Notes: generated from the letters alone by a model not told the origin. A stretch of 64,000 nucleotides of DNA from Actinoplanes sp. DH11 (GCF_020873875.1 NZ_JAHWGU010000021.1:109222-173221), one strand, 5' to 3'. Positions 51,994 through 61,720 are shown, counted from the first letter of the stretch. Made by a program: numbers and translations.

Positions 51994-53147
51994 CGGACGA
52001 CCCCTACGGTACGAGCAATCGCGCACCAGTGGCTCGTCAGAGGGATTCCGGCGACCCGCCCCCAACGGCATCGCAGAACACCGCCTCCACCGGCGAGAAC
52101 CCCGCGCACCAGCCCGCCCGGTCACCGCACCCACCGGCCCGCGGCTCCGTCCCGCCCCCGGCCACCGCACCCCGGACCACCACGCCGCCGCCGGGCCCGT
52201 ACCCGCCGGCTCAGGCCGCCCCCACCGGTCCAGCGCCCGCACCCGCACCGCATACCGCCGGCCCGTTCGCCACCGCGCAACCACACCTCGCCGACCCGTT
52301 CGCCACCGCGCAGGCGCTCTCCACCGGCCAGGCCGGGTCCACGGCCGCCACCGCTCCCCCGGTCACCGGCACGCCGCTGGCCCGCCCACCCGGCCCGCAC
52401 CATCCCGGCCGCCCACCCGGGGACCCGCCCTCACCGTCCGCACCGGACCGCACCGGACCGTCGGGCCGGACCTCCCGGCTGCGCATCGGCTGGCACACGG
52501 TGCCTCGGGCCGCCCTGCGTGGTGTCGCGCTCGTCCCGCCGACCGGCGCCGGTCTGCTGCTGGGCCGTGATCAGCAGCAGGTACCCGTACCCCTGCGGAT
52601 CTTCTCGCCCGGCTCGCACCGCATCGTGCTCGTCGGTGGTGTCCGGGCCGCCCAGCTGTTGATCTTCCGGGCTTTCTCGATCGGTGCGCGGGCCCTGGTG
52701 GTGACCACCGAGCAGCGCGCCTGGGCGGGGTTCGGCGAACGCGCCACCGGGCAGCACAACCGGCTCACCGTGCTCGGTGGCGAACCGACAAGCCTCCCGC
52801 CGGGCACCGCGCAGACCCCGTCCCTGATCGTCCACGACCTCGGCGTGACCGGCCCGGCCACCGCCCCACCGCTCGGCCCGTGGTCCACCCAGCTCACCGT
52901 GCTGCGGCAGCTGGACCGCCCGGGCGTCGCGGCGCTCCAGGAGGCGGAGCTGACCCTGCTGCAACGGCTCGGCGGCGACGAGGCGACCCTGGCCGCCGCG
53001 ACCCTGCGGCTGGACCAGCAGAACGGTCAGCTGCTCCCCTTCATGACCGACGACATGATGGCCCTGATCGGCGACGGCCCGGCCCGTTTCGTCTTCCTGA
53101 ACCAGACCGGCATCGAGCTGCAGTACGTCGGCCCGCCCATGCGCTGA
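51990..53147 (+). CDS. Type VII locus protein of unknown function
   Basis: A 385-residue protein translationally coupled to eccE (ATGA). Residues 1-165 are Pro/Ala/Thr-rich and probably disordered. The rest is a folded domain: LRIGWHTVPRAALRGVALVPP, then strand HRIVLVGGVRAAQLLIFRAF and ARALVVTTEQRAWAGF. The layout of strand, glycine-containing loop and helix looks like an FtsK-type nucleotide fold that lacks the GKS/T residues; this is my inference from pattern only. It ends 30 bases from the convergent eccC stop. No transmembrane segment is clear. Confidence 0.72.
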   Translation: MTDDPYGTSNRAPVARQRDSGDPPPTASQNTASTGENPAHQPARSPHPPARGSVPPPATAPRTTTPPPGPYPPAQAAPTGPAPAPAPHTAGPFATAQPHLADPFATAQALSTGQAGSTAATAPPVTGTPLARPPGPHHPGRPPGDPPSPSAPDRTGPSGRTSRLRIGWHTVPRAALRGVALVPPTGAGLLLGRDQQQVPVPLRIFSPGSHRIVLVGGVRAAQLLIFRAFSIGARALVVTTEQRAWAGFGERATGQHNRLTVLGGEPTSLPPGTAQTPSLIVHDLGVTGPATAPPLGPWSTQLTVLRQLDRPGVAALQEAELTLLQRLGGDEATLAAATLRLDQQNGQLLPFMTDDMMALIGDGPARFVFLNQTGIELQYVGPPMR

Positions 53148-53177
53148 CCCGCACCGGACGGGGTGCTCGGGAACGGC

Positions 53178-56100
53178 TCAGCGCAGTGGTGGGGTCCAGG
53201 CCAGCTGGACCAGCCGGGCGCCGTGCTTGCGGGTCACCATCCAGGCCCGCCCCGGCGGCAGGACCTGCGGTTTCAGCTGGCCGAAGAGCGGGCCTTCCTC
53301 GCGCGGGCCGGACATCATGATGCCCGGTGAGGCCAGCTCGCGGATCCGGCCCGGTATCGGTTCGAACAGCGACCGGCTCGCGCCACCGATCCGCCGGGTG
53401 ATCACCACGTGCAGGCCGATGTCGCGGGCCTGCGGGAGGAACTCGACGAGCGGTTGCAGCGGCGCCTGCCCGACCAGGTCGTAGTCGTCGATCAGCACGT
53501 ACAGCCGGGGGCCTTTCCACCAGCTGCGGTCGGCGAGCATTTCCGGCGTCACGTCGGGGCCGGGCAGCCGTTCCCGCATGGCGACCGCCACCTGGTTTAT
53601 CAATTCGGTGGTGACCTGCGCGGACGTCCCGTACCCCAGGGTGTGTTCGGGTCCGACGCAGCCGAGCAGGCTGCGCCGCAGGTCGACCAGGAGGATCCGG
53701 GCCTGCGCCGGGGTGTGGCTCGCCGCGATCGACCGGGCGAGGCTGCGCAGGAACGAGCTCTTGCCGGACTCCACGTCGCCGAAGAGCATCGCGTGGGGTT
53801 CGGCGTCGAAGTCGAGCCAGACCGGCTGCAGGTCGGTCTCGGCGATGCCGATCGGGAGACGTTCGCCCTCGGCGGGCGGCAGCATGTCGTACGGCAGTTC
53901 TGCCGGCAGCAGCCGCACCCGGGGCGCGGGGGCGCCGGTCCACTGCTCGGTGGCGTGTTTGACCAGTTCGGCCACGGCGTCGCCGAGGTCGTCGACGCGC
54001 TGTTCCCGGTCGATCCGGGGCAGCGCCGCGAGGAAGTGGTAGCCGTCCGGGGTGAGGCCGCGGCCCGGCGTGGAGTCGGGCACGTTGACCGCCTCCCGCC
54101 GGTTGATCACCGAGTCGCTGGGTTCGCCGAGCCGCAGCTCGAGGCGGGTGCCGAAGACGTCGCGGATCTGCGGGCGGATGTCCATCCAGCGGTTCGTGGC
54201 CGCCAGCACGTGGATGCCGAACCCGAGGCCGCGGTTGGCGAGTTCGTGCACGGTGGATTCCAGGTCCTCGAACTCGGCCCGCAGCGTGGCCCAGCCGTCG
54301 ACCACCAGGAAGACGTCACCGAACGGGTCCTCGGCGAACCGGCCCTGCGCCTTGGCCCGCCGGTACGCCGCCGCCCCCTCGATGTTCTGCCGGGCGAACA
54401 GGTCCTCCCGGGCCCGCATCAGGCCGTGCAGTTCGGCGATGGTCCGCCGCACCCGGTCCACGTCGCGGCGCGTCGCCACACCGCCGACGTGCGGCAGGTC
54501 GGCGAGCGCGCCGAGCGGGCCACCACCGAAGTCGAGGCCGTAGAACTGCACCTCCCGCGGCGTGTGGGTGAGCGCGAGCGAGGCGATCAGGGTGCGCAGC
54601 AGGTTTGACTTGCCGGACTGGGCGGCGCCGACCACGACGACGTTGCCGCCGGCGCCGGCCAGGTCCAGCCAGAGCGGGTCGCGGCGTTGCTCGTACGGTT
54701 TGTCGACCATCCCGCCGAGCGCGTGCATCGCGCCGAACCGGTCCGCCGCGTCCACGGTGAGCCCGCGTTCCGGCAGCGTGACCACCGGCGGCAGCATCTG
54801 GCCCAGGGTGGGTGCGGTGTCCAGCGGCGGCAGCCACACCTCGTACGCCGGGGTGCCCTGGTCCTCCATCTGCCGCACCAGCACCTCGAGCAGGGTGTCC
54901 CCGACGATCCTGTCGTCGCCCGGATCCTCCGTCGTCGTCGCGGGCTTCTCCGCGCGCTGCGGGACGGCGTAGAAGGTGGAGAAGTCCCGGACCGGGTTAC
55001 CGGCACGCAGCCCGCCGGCCACCGGGGCGCCGTCGCGCCGGACCGGACCGGAGACGTAGGCCGCCTTCAGCCGGATCAGCCCTTCGGTGCCGGTGCGCAG
55101 GTAGCCGTGGCCGGGCGAGCGGGGCAGCTCGTACGCGTCCGGCGCACCCAGCACCGCCCGGCTCTCCATCGACGAGAACGTGCGCAGGCCGATCCGGTAC
55201 GAGAGGTGCGACTCCAGCCCGCGCAGCCGGCCCTCGTCCAGTTTCTGCGAGGCGAGCAGCAGGTGGATGCCGAGCGAGCGTCCCACGCGTCCGATCTGGA
55301 CGAACATGTCGATGAAGTCGGGCCGGGCGCTGAGCAGCTCGGAGAACTCGTCGACGATGAACAGCAGACTCGGCAGCGGCGCCAGCGGCACCCCCGCCGA
55401 CCGGGCCCGCTCGTAGTCCCGCTGGGACGCGTAGTTCCCGGCCTTGCGCAGCAGCTCCTGCCGCCGGTTCAGCTCGCCGGCGATCGCGCCGAGCATCCGG
55501 TCGACGAGGGGCAGCTCGTCCTCCAGGTTCGTGATCATCGCGGCGGTGTGCGGCAGCCGGTCCAGGGAGGCGAACGTGGCCCCACCCTTGAAGTCGACGA
55601 GCACGAAGTTGAGGATCTCCGGGTCGTGCGTGAGCCCGAGCGCCAGCACCAGCGTGCGCAGCAGTTCCGACTTGCCTGAGCCGGTCGCGCCGACCAGCAG
55701 GCCGTGCGGCCCCATCCCGTCCTGCGCCGACTCCTTGAGATCCAGCTCGATCGGCCGCCCGTCCAGGCCGACCCCGATCGGCACCCGCAGCCGGTCCCGG
55801 TTCGGGCGGCTGGCCCAGAGCTCGGTCAGGGCGATCGTGTACGGGTCACCGACGTCGAGCAGCTCGGCCAGCCCCATGTCCTGGGACACGGCCGGCTGAT
55901 CGGCGAAGGAGGCCGCGGAGAGCCGTAGCGGTGACAGTTCGCGGGCCAGCACCTCGGCCTGTGCCACTTCCAGCGCGTCGGCGCGGCCCACGTCGGTGGG
56001 ACCGTCCATCGTGGTGCCGGTGACCGAGCCGTCGGCCGCGATGTCGAGCACCACCGAGCTGTCGTCGAGCAGCCGGGGCGGCGGCACCGACAGGTCGATG

Positions 56101-57122
56101 AGCGTGACCCCGGCGACGCCGCCCTCGGTCATCAGGTGGTCCGACCCGGCCGTCGACCCGCCGTCGATGATCACCACCACGTGCGGGCCGCCGCCCGGTG
56201 CGCCGGACGGGTCGAAGCGCGGCCGGTTCACCAGCACGTCGTCCAGCATCGCCTCCAGCGCCGGCACACTCGGCGCGACAAGCCGGACCGGGCCGACCGC
56301 GTCCGTCTTGCCGGGGTGCTGCGCGTGCGGCAGCCATTTGATCCACTCCCAGCCGGCCCGCCGGTCGTCCGGGACGCAGACGCCGAGCCGCAGGTCGTCG
56401 GGGGCGTGGAAGACCACCGTCTGGGCGATCAGCGCGCGGGCCAGGTCGTGCGCCGGCCCGTCGGCGCCGCGCACGTAGATGTGCGAGAAGTCGCGCAGGG
56501 CCACCGAGACCGGCAGGTCGGGAACGATCGAGTAGGTGCTGACGAACCGCCGCAACGCCATCGCGCAGAGCGGTTCCAGCTCGTCCACCGGCCGGGTCTG
56601 CGGCGGCACCAGCCGGGTCGCGACCTCCTGCGGGCCGACCGCGATGCGTACCACGGTGAAGTCGGCGTCGCCGCGCCGGCGCTCCCAGAGCCGGCCGCTG
56701 TCCGGAAAGGACCAGAGGGTGCCCGGGTCCGGGTTGCGGTAGTAGAGCGCCTCCCGCTGCTGCCGGATGGTGGCGCGCAGCTGGGCCCGCAGCTGGGAGA
56801 GGTGGCGCAGGTACTGACGGCGGGCCTCGATCATCTCGCGTTTGCCCGGGCCGGTGGTGTTCATCGCCATCATGCCGATCATGCCGAGGATCGAGACCCC
56901 GTACATCGCGCCGGCCACGTAGGTGATCGGGCCACCGCGCTGGGCGCCCATCATCATCGCCATCGCACCGGCGCCCGCGGCCATCGGCAGGATCATCAGC
57001 ATCCGGGTCCAGCCCTTGCCGGTGGGCGGTGGCACCTCGGGCGGCGGGTCGAGGAGCACCTCGCCGGTGGGCATGACGGGCGCGGGCCGGCGCGGCGGGC
57101 GCTTGATGATCGTGACGGTCAC
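53178..57122 (-). CDS. eccC: Type VII secretion FtsK/SpoIIIE ATPase EccC
   Basis: The motor of the secretion system, 1314 residues, with two membrane helices at about 50-95 and three ATPase domains. Walker A motifs are GATGSGKSELL (about residue 477), GAAQSGKSNLL (about 834) and GDVESGKSSFL (about 1116). The start is GTG before TVTIIKRPPRRPAPVMP, the usual EccC N-terminus, with GGGGAG six bases upstream; earlier ATGs exist but lie in the promoter region. EccCa and EccCb are fused here. It is transcribed opposite to eccD, with a shared 126-base gap. Confidence 0.95.
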   Translation of the reverse strand: MTVTIIKRPPRRPAPVMPTGEVLLDPPPEVPPPTGKGWTRMLMILPMAAGAGAMAMMMGAQRGGPITYVAGAMYGVSILGMIGMMAMNTTGPGKREMIEARRQYLRHLSQLRAQLRATIRQQREALYYRNPDPGTLWSFPDSGRLWERRRGDADFTVVRIAVGPQEVATRLVPPQTRPVDELEPLCAMALRRFVSTYSIVPDLPVSVALRDFSHIYVRGADGPAHDLARALIAQTVVFHAPDDLRLGVCVPDDRRAGWEWIKWLPHAQHPGKTDAVGPVRLVAPSVPALEAMLDDVLVNRPRFDPSGAPGGGPHVVVIIDGGSTAGSDHLMTEGGVAGVTLIDLSVPPPRLLDDSSVVLDIAADGSVTGTTMDGPTDVGRADALEVAQAEVLARELSPLRLSAASFADQPAVSQDMGLAELLDVGDPYTIALTELWASRPNRDRLRVPIGVGLDGRPIELDLKESAQDGMGPHGLLVGATGSGKSELLRTLVLALGLTHDPEILNFVLVDFKGGATFASLDRLPHTAAMITNLEDELPLVDRMLGAIAGELNRRQELLRKAGNYASQRDYERARSAGVPLAPLPSLLFIVDEFSELLSARPDFIDMFVQIGRVGRSLGIHLLLASQKLDEGRLRGLESHLSYRIGLRTFSSMESRAVLGAPDAYELPRSPGHGYLRTGTEGLIRLKAAYVSGPVRRDGAPVAGGLRAGNPVRDFSTFYAVPQRAEKPATTTEDPGDDRIVGDTLLEVLVRQMEDQGTPAYEVWLPPLDTAPTLGQMLPPVVTLPERGLTVDAADRFGAMHALGGMVDKPYEQRRDPLWLDLAGAGGNVVVVGAAQSGKSNLLRTLIASLALTHTPREVQFYGLDFGGGPLGALADLPHVGGVATRRDVDRVRRTIAELHGLMRAREDLFARQNIEGAAAYRRAKAQGRFAEDPFGDVFLVVDGWATLRAEFEDLESTVHELANRGLGFGIHVLAATNRWMDIRPQIRDVFGTRLELRLGEPSDSVINRREAVNVPDSTPGRGLTPDGYHFLAALPRIDREQRVDDLGDAVAELVKHATEQWTGAPAPRVRLLPAELPYDMLPPAEGERLPIGIAETDLQPVWLDFDAEPHAMLFGDVESGKSSFLRSLARSIAASHTPAQARILLVDLRRSLLGCVGPEHTLGYGTSAQVTTELINQVAVAMRERLPGPDVTPEMLADRSWWKGPRLYVLIDDYDLVGQAPLQPLVEFLPQARDIGLHVVITRRIGGASRSLFEPIPGRIRELASPGIMMSGPREEGPLFGQLKPQVLPPGRAWMVTRKHGARLVQLAWTPPLR

Positions 57123-57248
57123 ACTGGGCTCCCCGGTGGTGACGGATCGCATCAATGCTATCCGTCCACGCCGGATCTTTTCGCCACCCATTCGTGGCGG
57201 TGGATCCTGCTACGTTGTCCGGGTGGGCCCGTCGCAGGAGGTGACCTT
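57123..57248. promoter_or_regulatory. Divergent promoter region of eccC and eccD
   Basis: The gap contains the inverted repeat CGCCAC-N6-GTGGCG at 57182-57199, a possible operator, and TACGTT at 57211-57216 as a candidate -10 for eccD. AGGAGG at 57237-57242 is the eccD ribosome site. Regulation is inferred from position only. Confidence 0.4.
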
Positions 57249-58637
57249 GTGACCGCACCGAGTAGTCCCAGTCTGGCCCGGGTGACCGTCGCCGCGCCGA
57301 CCCGCCGGATGGACCTCGCCCTGCCGGACAACATGCTCGTCGCCGAACTGCTCCCGCACCTGCTGCGGCACGCCGGAGGCGACCTGGGCGAGCCGGCCGA
57401 GCGCCACGGCGGCTGGGTGCTGCGCCGGGCCACCGGCACGATCCTGGAACCGGGCCGCAACCTGGCCGCCCAGGGTGTGCGCGACGGCGAACTGCTGCAT
57501 CTCGACCCGGCCCGGGAGGACTGGCCCGAGCTGGCGTACGACGACGTCGTCGAAGTCATCGCCGCCGGCGCCCGCCGCGCCGGGCGCACCTGGAGCGACC
57601 GGGCCACCCGCCGCTGCGGCCTCGCGGTCACCGCGGGCGCGCTGCTGCTGGGCCTGGGTGGCCTCGCCGCCGACGGTCCGCCGTGGACGGTCACGGCCGT
57701 CGCCGCGCTGGTCACCGCCGTGGTCCTGACCGCGCTCGGCATCCTGCTGTCCCGGGCGTTCGGCGACGCGAACGCCGGCGCGATCGTCGCCGCCACCGCC
57801 CTGCCCTACGCGTTCCTGGGTGGCGCCTGGCTGCTCTCCGCACCCGAGATCGGCGCGCCCGGCCTGCTGCTCGGCTCGTCCGTCATGCTGGTGCTCAGCG
57901 CGCTCGGCCACGTCGGGGTGGCCGGCCTGACCAGGCTCTTCGTGGCCGGCATCGCGGCCGCGCTGATCGGGCTGCTGGCGGCGCTGCTGGCCCTGGCCGG
58001 CATCTCCGCCGAGGGTGCCGCCGCGGTGGCGCTGACCGCGGCGATCGGGCTGCTCCCGGCCTACCCGGTGCTGGCCGGCCGGCTCGGCCGGCTGCCGTTC
58101 CCGCAGCTGCCGAACCGGGCCGAGGAGATCCTCGAGGACAAGCCGGCACCCCGCCGGGAGGACGTCTTCACGGCCGTGGCCCGGTCCGGCGAGGCGCTCA
58201 CCGGCCTGCTGATCTCCGCCGCCCTCTGCAGCTTCGTCGCGATGAGCTTCCTGGCACTGTCCGGTCCTGGCGTCTCCGCCGTCCTGCTCATGGTGGCCGC
58301 CGTCGCCGCCCTGCTGCTGCGCGCCCGCCTGCTGCCCACCCCGCAGCAGCGCATCCCGCTGCTGGTGGCCGGCTTCGCCGGGCTGGCCGGCCTGGGCGCC
58401 GGTCCGGTGCTCACCGGGGCCGTGCCGGGCCTGGCACTGCTCGCCGGTGCCCTGCTGACCGCGGCGATCGCGCTGCCCGCGGCGCTGCGGTTCAGTCGCC
58501 GGCCGCCGTCGCCCTACCTGGGCCGGGCCGCCGACATCCTGGACATCGTGGCGATCATGGCGTTGATCCCGCTGGCCTGCGGGGTGATCGGCGTCTTCGA
58601 CGAGGTCCGCGGCCTGCTCGCCGGGATCGGCGGCTGA
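57249..58637 (+). CDS. eccD: Type VII secretion membrane channel protein EccD
   Basis: A 462-residue protein with a ubiquitin-like N-terminal domain (about 1-95, including VTVAAPTRRMDLALPDNMLVAELLP) followed by about eleven membrane helices. This is the EccD arrangement; EccD forms the central membrane barrel. The GTG start follows AGGAGG by six bases; an adjacent GTG is out of frame. eccB begins four bases downstream of its stop. Confidence 0.92.
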   Translation: MTAPSSPSLARVTVAAPTRRMDLALPDNMLVAELLPHLLRHAGGDLGEPAERHGGWVLRRATGTILEPGRNLAAQGVRDGELLHLDPAREDWPELAYDDVVEVIAAGARRAGRTWSDRATRRCGLAVTAGALLLGLGGLAADGPPWTVTAVAALVTAVVLTALGILLSRAFGDANAGAIVAATALPYAFLGGAWLLSAPEIGAPGLLLGSSVMLVLSALGHVGVAGLTRLFVAGIAAALIGLLAALLALAGISAEGAAAVALTAAIGLLPAYPVLAGRLGRLPFPQLPNRAEEILEDKPAPRREDVFTAVARSGEALTGLLISAALCSFVAMSFLALSGPGVSAVLLMVAAVAALLLRARLLPTPQQRIPLLVAGFAGLAGLGAGPVLTGAVPGLALLAGALLTAAIALPAALRFSRRPPSPYLGRAADILDIVAIMALIPLACGVIGVFDEVRGLLAGIGG

Positions 58638-58641
58638 GACC

Positions 58642-60009
58642 GTGACGTCCCGCCGCGACCAGCTCCAGTCCTACCAGTTCATGAACCAGCGGGTGATCTC
58701 CGCGTTCGTGGTGCGCGAGACCGACCCGGCGCAGTCCCCGCTGCGCCGCGGCATCGGTGCGCTCTTCGCCGGACTGATGGTCGCGGTCCTGGTCGCCGCC
58801 GGCTTCGGGATCTACGGCGTGTTCACCCGCACCGGCCCGGACCGCTGGCAGACCGACGGTTCCGTGGTGGTCGAGCGGGAGACCGGCGCCAGCTTCGTCT
58901 ACCTGCGCGACAAACTGCATCCGGCGCTCAACCTCACCTCGGCGAAACTCGCCGCCGGCCGGCCCGCCCCACAGGTGTTCCGGATCGCCGCGAAATCGCT
59001 CACCGGCGTGCCCCGCGGCGTGACGATCGGGATCGCCGGCGCCCCGAGTTCGCTGCCCGAGGCGAAACAGCAGGTCCGTCTGCCGTGGACGATGTGCGCG
59101 ATCCCCGGCGACCAACCGTCGGCGGTGCTGGTGGTGGGCGGCACCGGCCCGCCGGGCGCCGCGCTCGGTGACCGGGCGCTGCTCGTCGCCGGCGACGGGG
59201 GCGGCGGCGCCAACCTGGTCTGGCAGGGCCGCAAACACCTGATCCGCAACGCCCGGACCACGGTGGCCGCGCTGTTCGGCGCGGTGCAGCCGACCCGGGT
59301 CGGCGTCGCCTGGCTGAACGCGCTGCCCGCCGGCGCCGACATCGCACCCGTCGACGTCGACGACCGCGGCCAGGAATCGGACGCCGCGGCCGCCTTCGAC
59401 AACGGTGACGTGCTCGTCGTCGAGACCGGCAGCGGCCGGCAGTTCTACCTGGTCCTCGCGGACCGGCTGGCCCCGATCACCCCGCTGCAGCAGGCGGTGC
59501 TGGCAGCCGCGTTCCCCGGCGAGCCGCGGCAGATCCCGGTGAGCGACCTCGACCCCGACGCCGTCCAGGACCTCGACCCGGGCGCGGACCCGGCCGTGCA
59601 GGGCCCGAAAGAGGTTCCGGCGCTGGCCACCGTCGCGGCGGGCGAGACCGGGTGCGCGATCACCCGCGACGCGGCGGCGCCACCGGACGTGACGGTGGGC
59701 GGTCCCGCCGCCGATCTCGCCGCGGCCGTGCCGACGGGCGGCGCGACCGGGGGCGGCGGACGGGCGCTCGCCGACGCGGTCCAGGTGCCGGGCGGGCGGT
59801 TCGCGCTGGTCCGGGTCGCGGGCGGGCTCCAGCTGATCACCGACGCGGGGGTACGCCACCCGCTGTCCGACCCGGATGTCGCGGCACTTCTGGGTTACCC
59901 GCCGGAGACGGCGATCGACGTGCCGGCCGCCCTGGTGAACGCGGTCCCGGCCGGTGTGACACTGGATCCGGCGGAGGCCGTGAAGCCGGTCCCTCCGACA
60001 GCGGAGTAA
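58642..60009 (+). CDS. eccB: Type VII secretion protein EccB
   Basis: The 455-residue protein has the invariant short N-terminus TSRRDQLQSYQFMNQRVISAFV, a single helix at about 38-62, and a large extracytoplasmic domain with the paired cysteines of the core (WTMCAIPGD and ETGCAITR). EccB forms the outer periplasmic crown of the complex. GTG start, coupled to eccD. It is convergent with mycP with 21 bases between. Confidence 0.94.
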   Translation: MTSRRDQLQSYQFMNQRVISAFVVRETDPAQSPLRRGIGALFAGLMVAVLVAAGFGIYGVFTRTGPDRWQTDGSVVVERETGASFVYLRDKLHPALNLTSAKLAAGRPAPQVFRIAAKSLTGVPRGVTIGIAGAPSSLPEAKQQVRLPWTMCAIPGDQPSAVLVVGGTGPPGAALGDRALLVAGDGGGGANLVWQGRKHLIRNARTTVAALFGAVQPTRVGVAWLNALPAGADIAPVDVDDRGQESDAAAAFDNGDVLVVETGSGRQFYLVLADRLAPITPLQQAVLAAAFPGEPRQIPVSDLDPDAVQDLDPGADPAVQGPKEVPALATVAAGETGCAITRDAAAPPDVTVGGPAADLAAAVPTGGATGGGGRALADAVQVPGGRFALVRVAGGLQLITDAGVRHPLSDPDVAALLGYPPETAIDVPAALVNAVPAGVTLDPAEAVKPVPPTAE

Positions 60010-60030
60010 GGGTCGCGTCGTGCTCCGGTG

Positions 60031-61263
60031 CTATCCGGTTCGGTCTTCCAGCAGCATCACCGGTGGGCCGGGTTCCAGCGGCTCCTCGCGTACCGGCAGC
60101 GCCGGCGCCAGCCCCGGCCGCCACTGCTGACGGCGACTGCGCCGGATCGCGGCCGTGACCAGCCCCACCGTGATCACCAGCATCCCGGCCACCCCGACAC
60201 CGGCCAGCGCGACCGCCCGCCGCCGGCTCTCCGCGGCCGTGTCCGGCAACGGCGCCACCTCCACCCCGGGCACCGGCCGGCGCTCCGGCGCGGCCAACTG
60301 GCCGGTGATCGCCGCGTACGGGTCGACAACTCCCGCACCGAACGCCGGTCCCGCGGGCGCCGGCACCGCCGTACCGGTCAGCAGGCGCACCGACTCCCGT
60401 ACACCCAGATCCGGCCGCCGGTCGTGCAGCAAGGCCGCAGCCGCGCCGGCGAACCCGGCCGCCACCGCCGTACCGGTCACCTCGACCGCACCCCGCCCGG
60501 TCTGCAGCACCGGCACCGCCACCCCCGGCGCCACCAGGTCGACGAAGTCGCCGCGCTGCGAGTCCGGCCAGATCCGGCCGGTCCGGTCGATCGCCCCGAC
60601 ACCGAGCACGTCCCGGTACGCCGCCGGGTACGGCGTCGGATTCCCCTCGTCGGCCGCACCCAGGTCCCCGGCGGCCGCCACCACGACCACCCCCTCGTCG
60701 ATCGCGGCGGCGACCGCCTGCTCCAGGTCCGGGTCGTCGCGGTAGACCGGCGTGGCCACCACGATCACGTCGGCGCCGTCCGCCACCGCCTGGCCGATCC
60801 CGGCGGCCATCGCGTCCGGGTCCGGCTCGGAACCGGCCGGATCGTCGAGCTGCACCCGGACCGGCAGGATCCGCGCGCCCGGCGCCAGCCCGGCCACGTC
60901 GGCGTCGCCCTCGTCGGTGCGCCCGGCGACAACCCCGGCCACCTGCGTGCCCGTACCGGTGCAGTCCGCGTCCGCCGCACCACCGTCCACCGTGTCCACA
61001 CCGCCCAGAACCCGGTTCCGCAGTTGCGGCTGCCCGGCGTCCACCCCGGTGGAGAGGATCGCCACCCGGGCGCCGGTGCCGTCCGCGACGGTACCCAGTT
61101 CACCGGCCCGGAGCAGCGCCCGCGGCCAGGAGGCCGGCACTTCCGCCTCGCCGGGTTCGGCGCAGTTCACGCCGGGGATCGCGGCGGCGGGCGCGGGCGC
61201 GAGCAGGACCGTGACGGCCAGGCCGGCGGCGGCGGCGGCGGCGGCGAGGTTCCGGTATCGCAT
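60031..61263 (-). CDS. mycP: Mycosin-like S8 protein lacking all catalytic residues (pseudoprotease)
   Basis: A 410-residue mycosin: signal peptide (1-28), subtilisin-like domain and a C-terminal membrane helix (about 355-380) with a basic tail. The three catalytic motifs are aligned but changed: IDTG reads LSTG (Ser71 for Asp), GHGT reads GTGT (Thr104 for His), GTS reads GTA (Ala266 for Ser); the oxyanion AGN reads AGD (Asp200). The fold around them (VAGVVAG, VDLVAPGV, AAALL) is kept and the frame is intact, so this is a conserved non-catalytic protein, not a pseudogene. MycP of ESX systems also stabilises the complex without protease activity, and that may be its job here. Confidence 0.9.
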   Translation of the reverse strand: MRYRNLAAAAAAAGLAVTVLLAPAPAAAIPGVNCAEPGEAEVPASWPRALLRAGELGTVADGTGARVAILSTGVDAGQPQLRNRVLGGVDTVDGGAADADCTGTGTQVAGVVAGRTDEGDADVAGLAPGARILPVRVQLDDPAGSEPDPDAMAAGIGQAVADGADVIVVATPVYRDDPDLEQAVAAAIDEGVVVVAAAGDLGAADEGNPTPYPAAYRDVLGVGAIDRTGRIWPDSQRGDFVDLVAPGVAVPVLQTGRGAVEVTGTAVAAGFAGAAAALLHDRRPDLGVRESVRLLTGTAVPAPAGPAFGAGVVDPYAAITGQLAAPERRPVPGVEVAPLPDTAAESRRRAVALAGVGVAGMLVITVGLVTAAIRRSRRQQWRPGLAPALPVREEPLEPGPPVMLLEDRTG

Positions 61264-61353
61264 GTTGTCAGCTCCTGATCCTTCCGGGGCCTTCGTGCTT
61301 CCGGGCCTTCGTGCTTCCGGGCTCTCGTGCTTCTCCGCCTCCGGGGACGGAAG

Positions 61354-61379
61354 CGGCCGCCGGTTCGCACCGGCGGCCG
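61354..61379 (-). terminator. Hairpin after the WXG100 gene pair
   Basis: A perfect 11-bp stem (CGGCCGCCGGT with ACCGGCGGCCG) and a TCGC loop lie 25 bases past the second WXG100 gene and before mycP. It may limit mycP to a fraction of the highly expressed esx transcript. Repeats of GGGCCTTCGTGCTTCC follow at 61290-61335. Confidence 0.65.
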
Positions 61380-61404
61380 GTCATCGGTTCCGTTCGGCCG
61401 CGCG

Positions 61405-61689
61405 TCACATCCCCGCGGCGATCTGCTGATCGACCTGCTGCATGCGCTCGGACGAGGCACCCAGCCGTACGCCGACGTTCGCCAGCGCGCTCTTGATCTC
61501 GGTGGCGCCCTGGTTCCACTTCTGCCGCGCCTCGTCGCAGGCGGTGCCGGCCGCGCCGGTCCAGTCGGCGGCGAAGAGCTGGGTGAACGCCGTGTACAGG
61601 TCGTTCAGCTGCTGGTCCATCTGGTTCTGGAACGTGTTGATGGACGCCGAGGTCTCAGCGATCTGGCCGAAGTTGTAGGTGATGTTCAT
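61405..61689 (-). CDS. WXG100-family protein with canonical WTG turn
   Basis: A 94-residue helical-hairpin protein. The W-x-G turn is WTG at residues 43-45 (AADWTGAAG), between two amphipathic helices (MDQQLNDLYTAFTQLF and EIKSALANVGVRLGA). There is no YxxxD/E signal near the C-terminus, which is usual for the partner that lacks it. It follows the other WXG100 gene by 31 bases on the same strand, so the two probably form a heterodimer that is exported by the Ecc complex. Confidence 0.9.
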   Translation of the reverse strand: MNITYNFGQIAETSASINTFQNQMDQQLNDLYTAFTQLFAADWTGAAGTACDEARQKWNQGATEIKSALANVGVRLGASSERMQQVDQQIAAGM

Positions 61690-61720
61690 GGTCGGTCTCC
61701 CCGATCCCGGTCGCGGGCAC

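Noticed and set aside
60031..61263. mycP as a decaying pseudogene
   Set aside because: There is no frameshift or stop, and the signal peptide, membrane anchor and structural motifs are intact despite loss of the catalytic residues.
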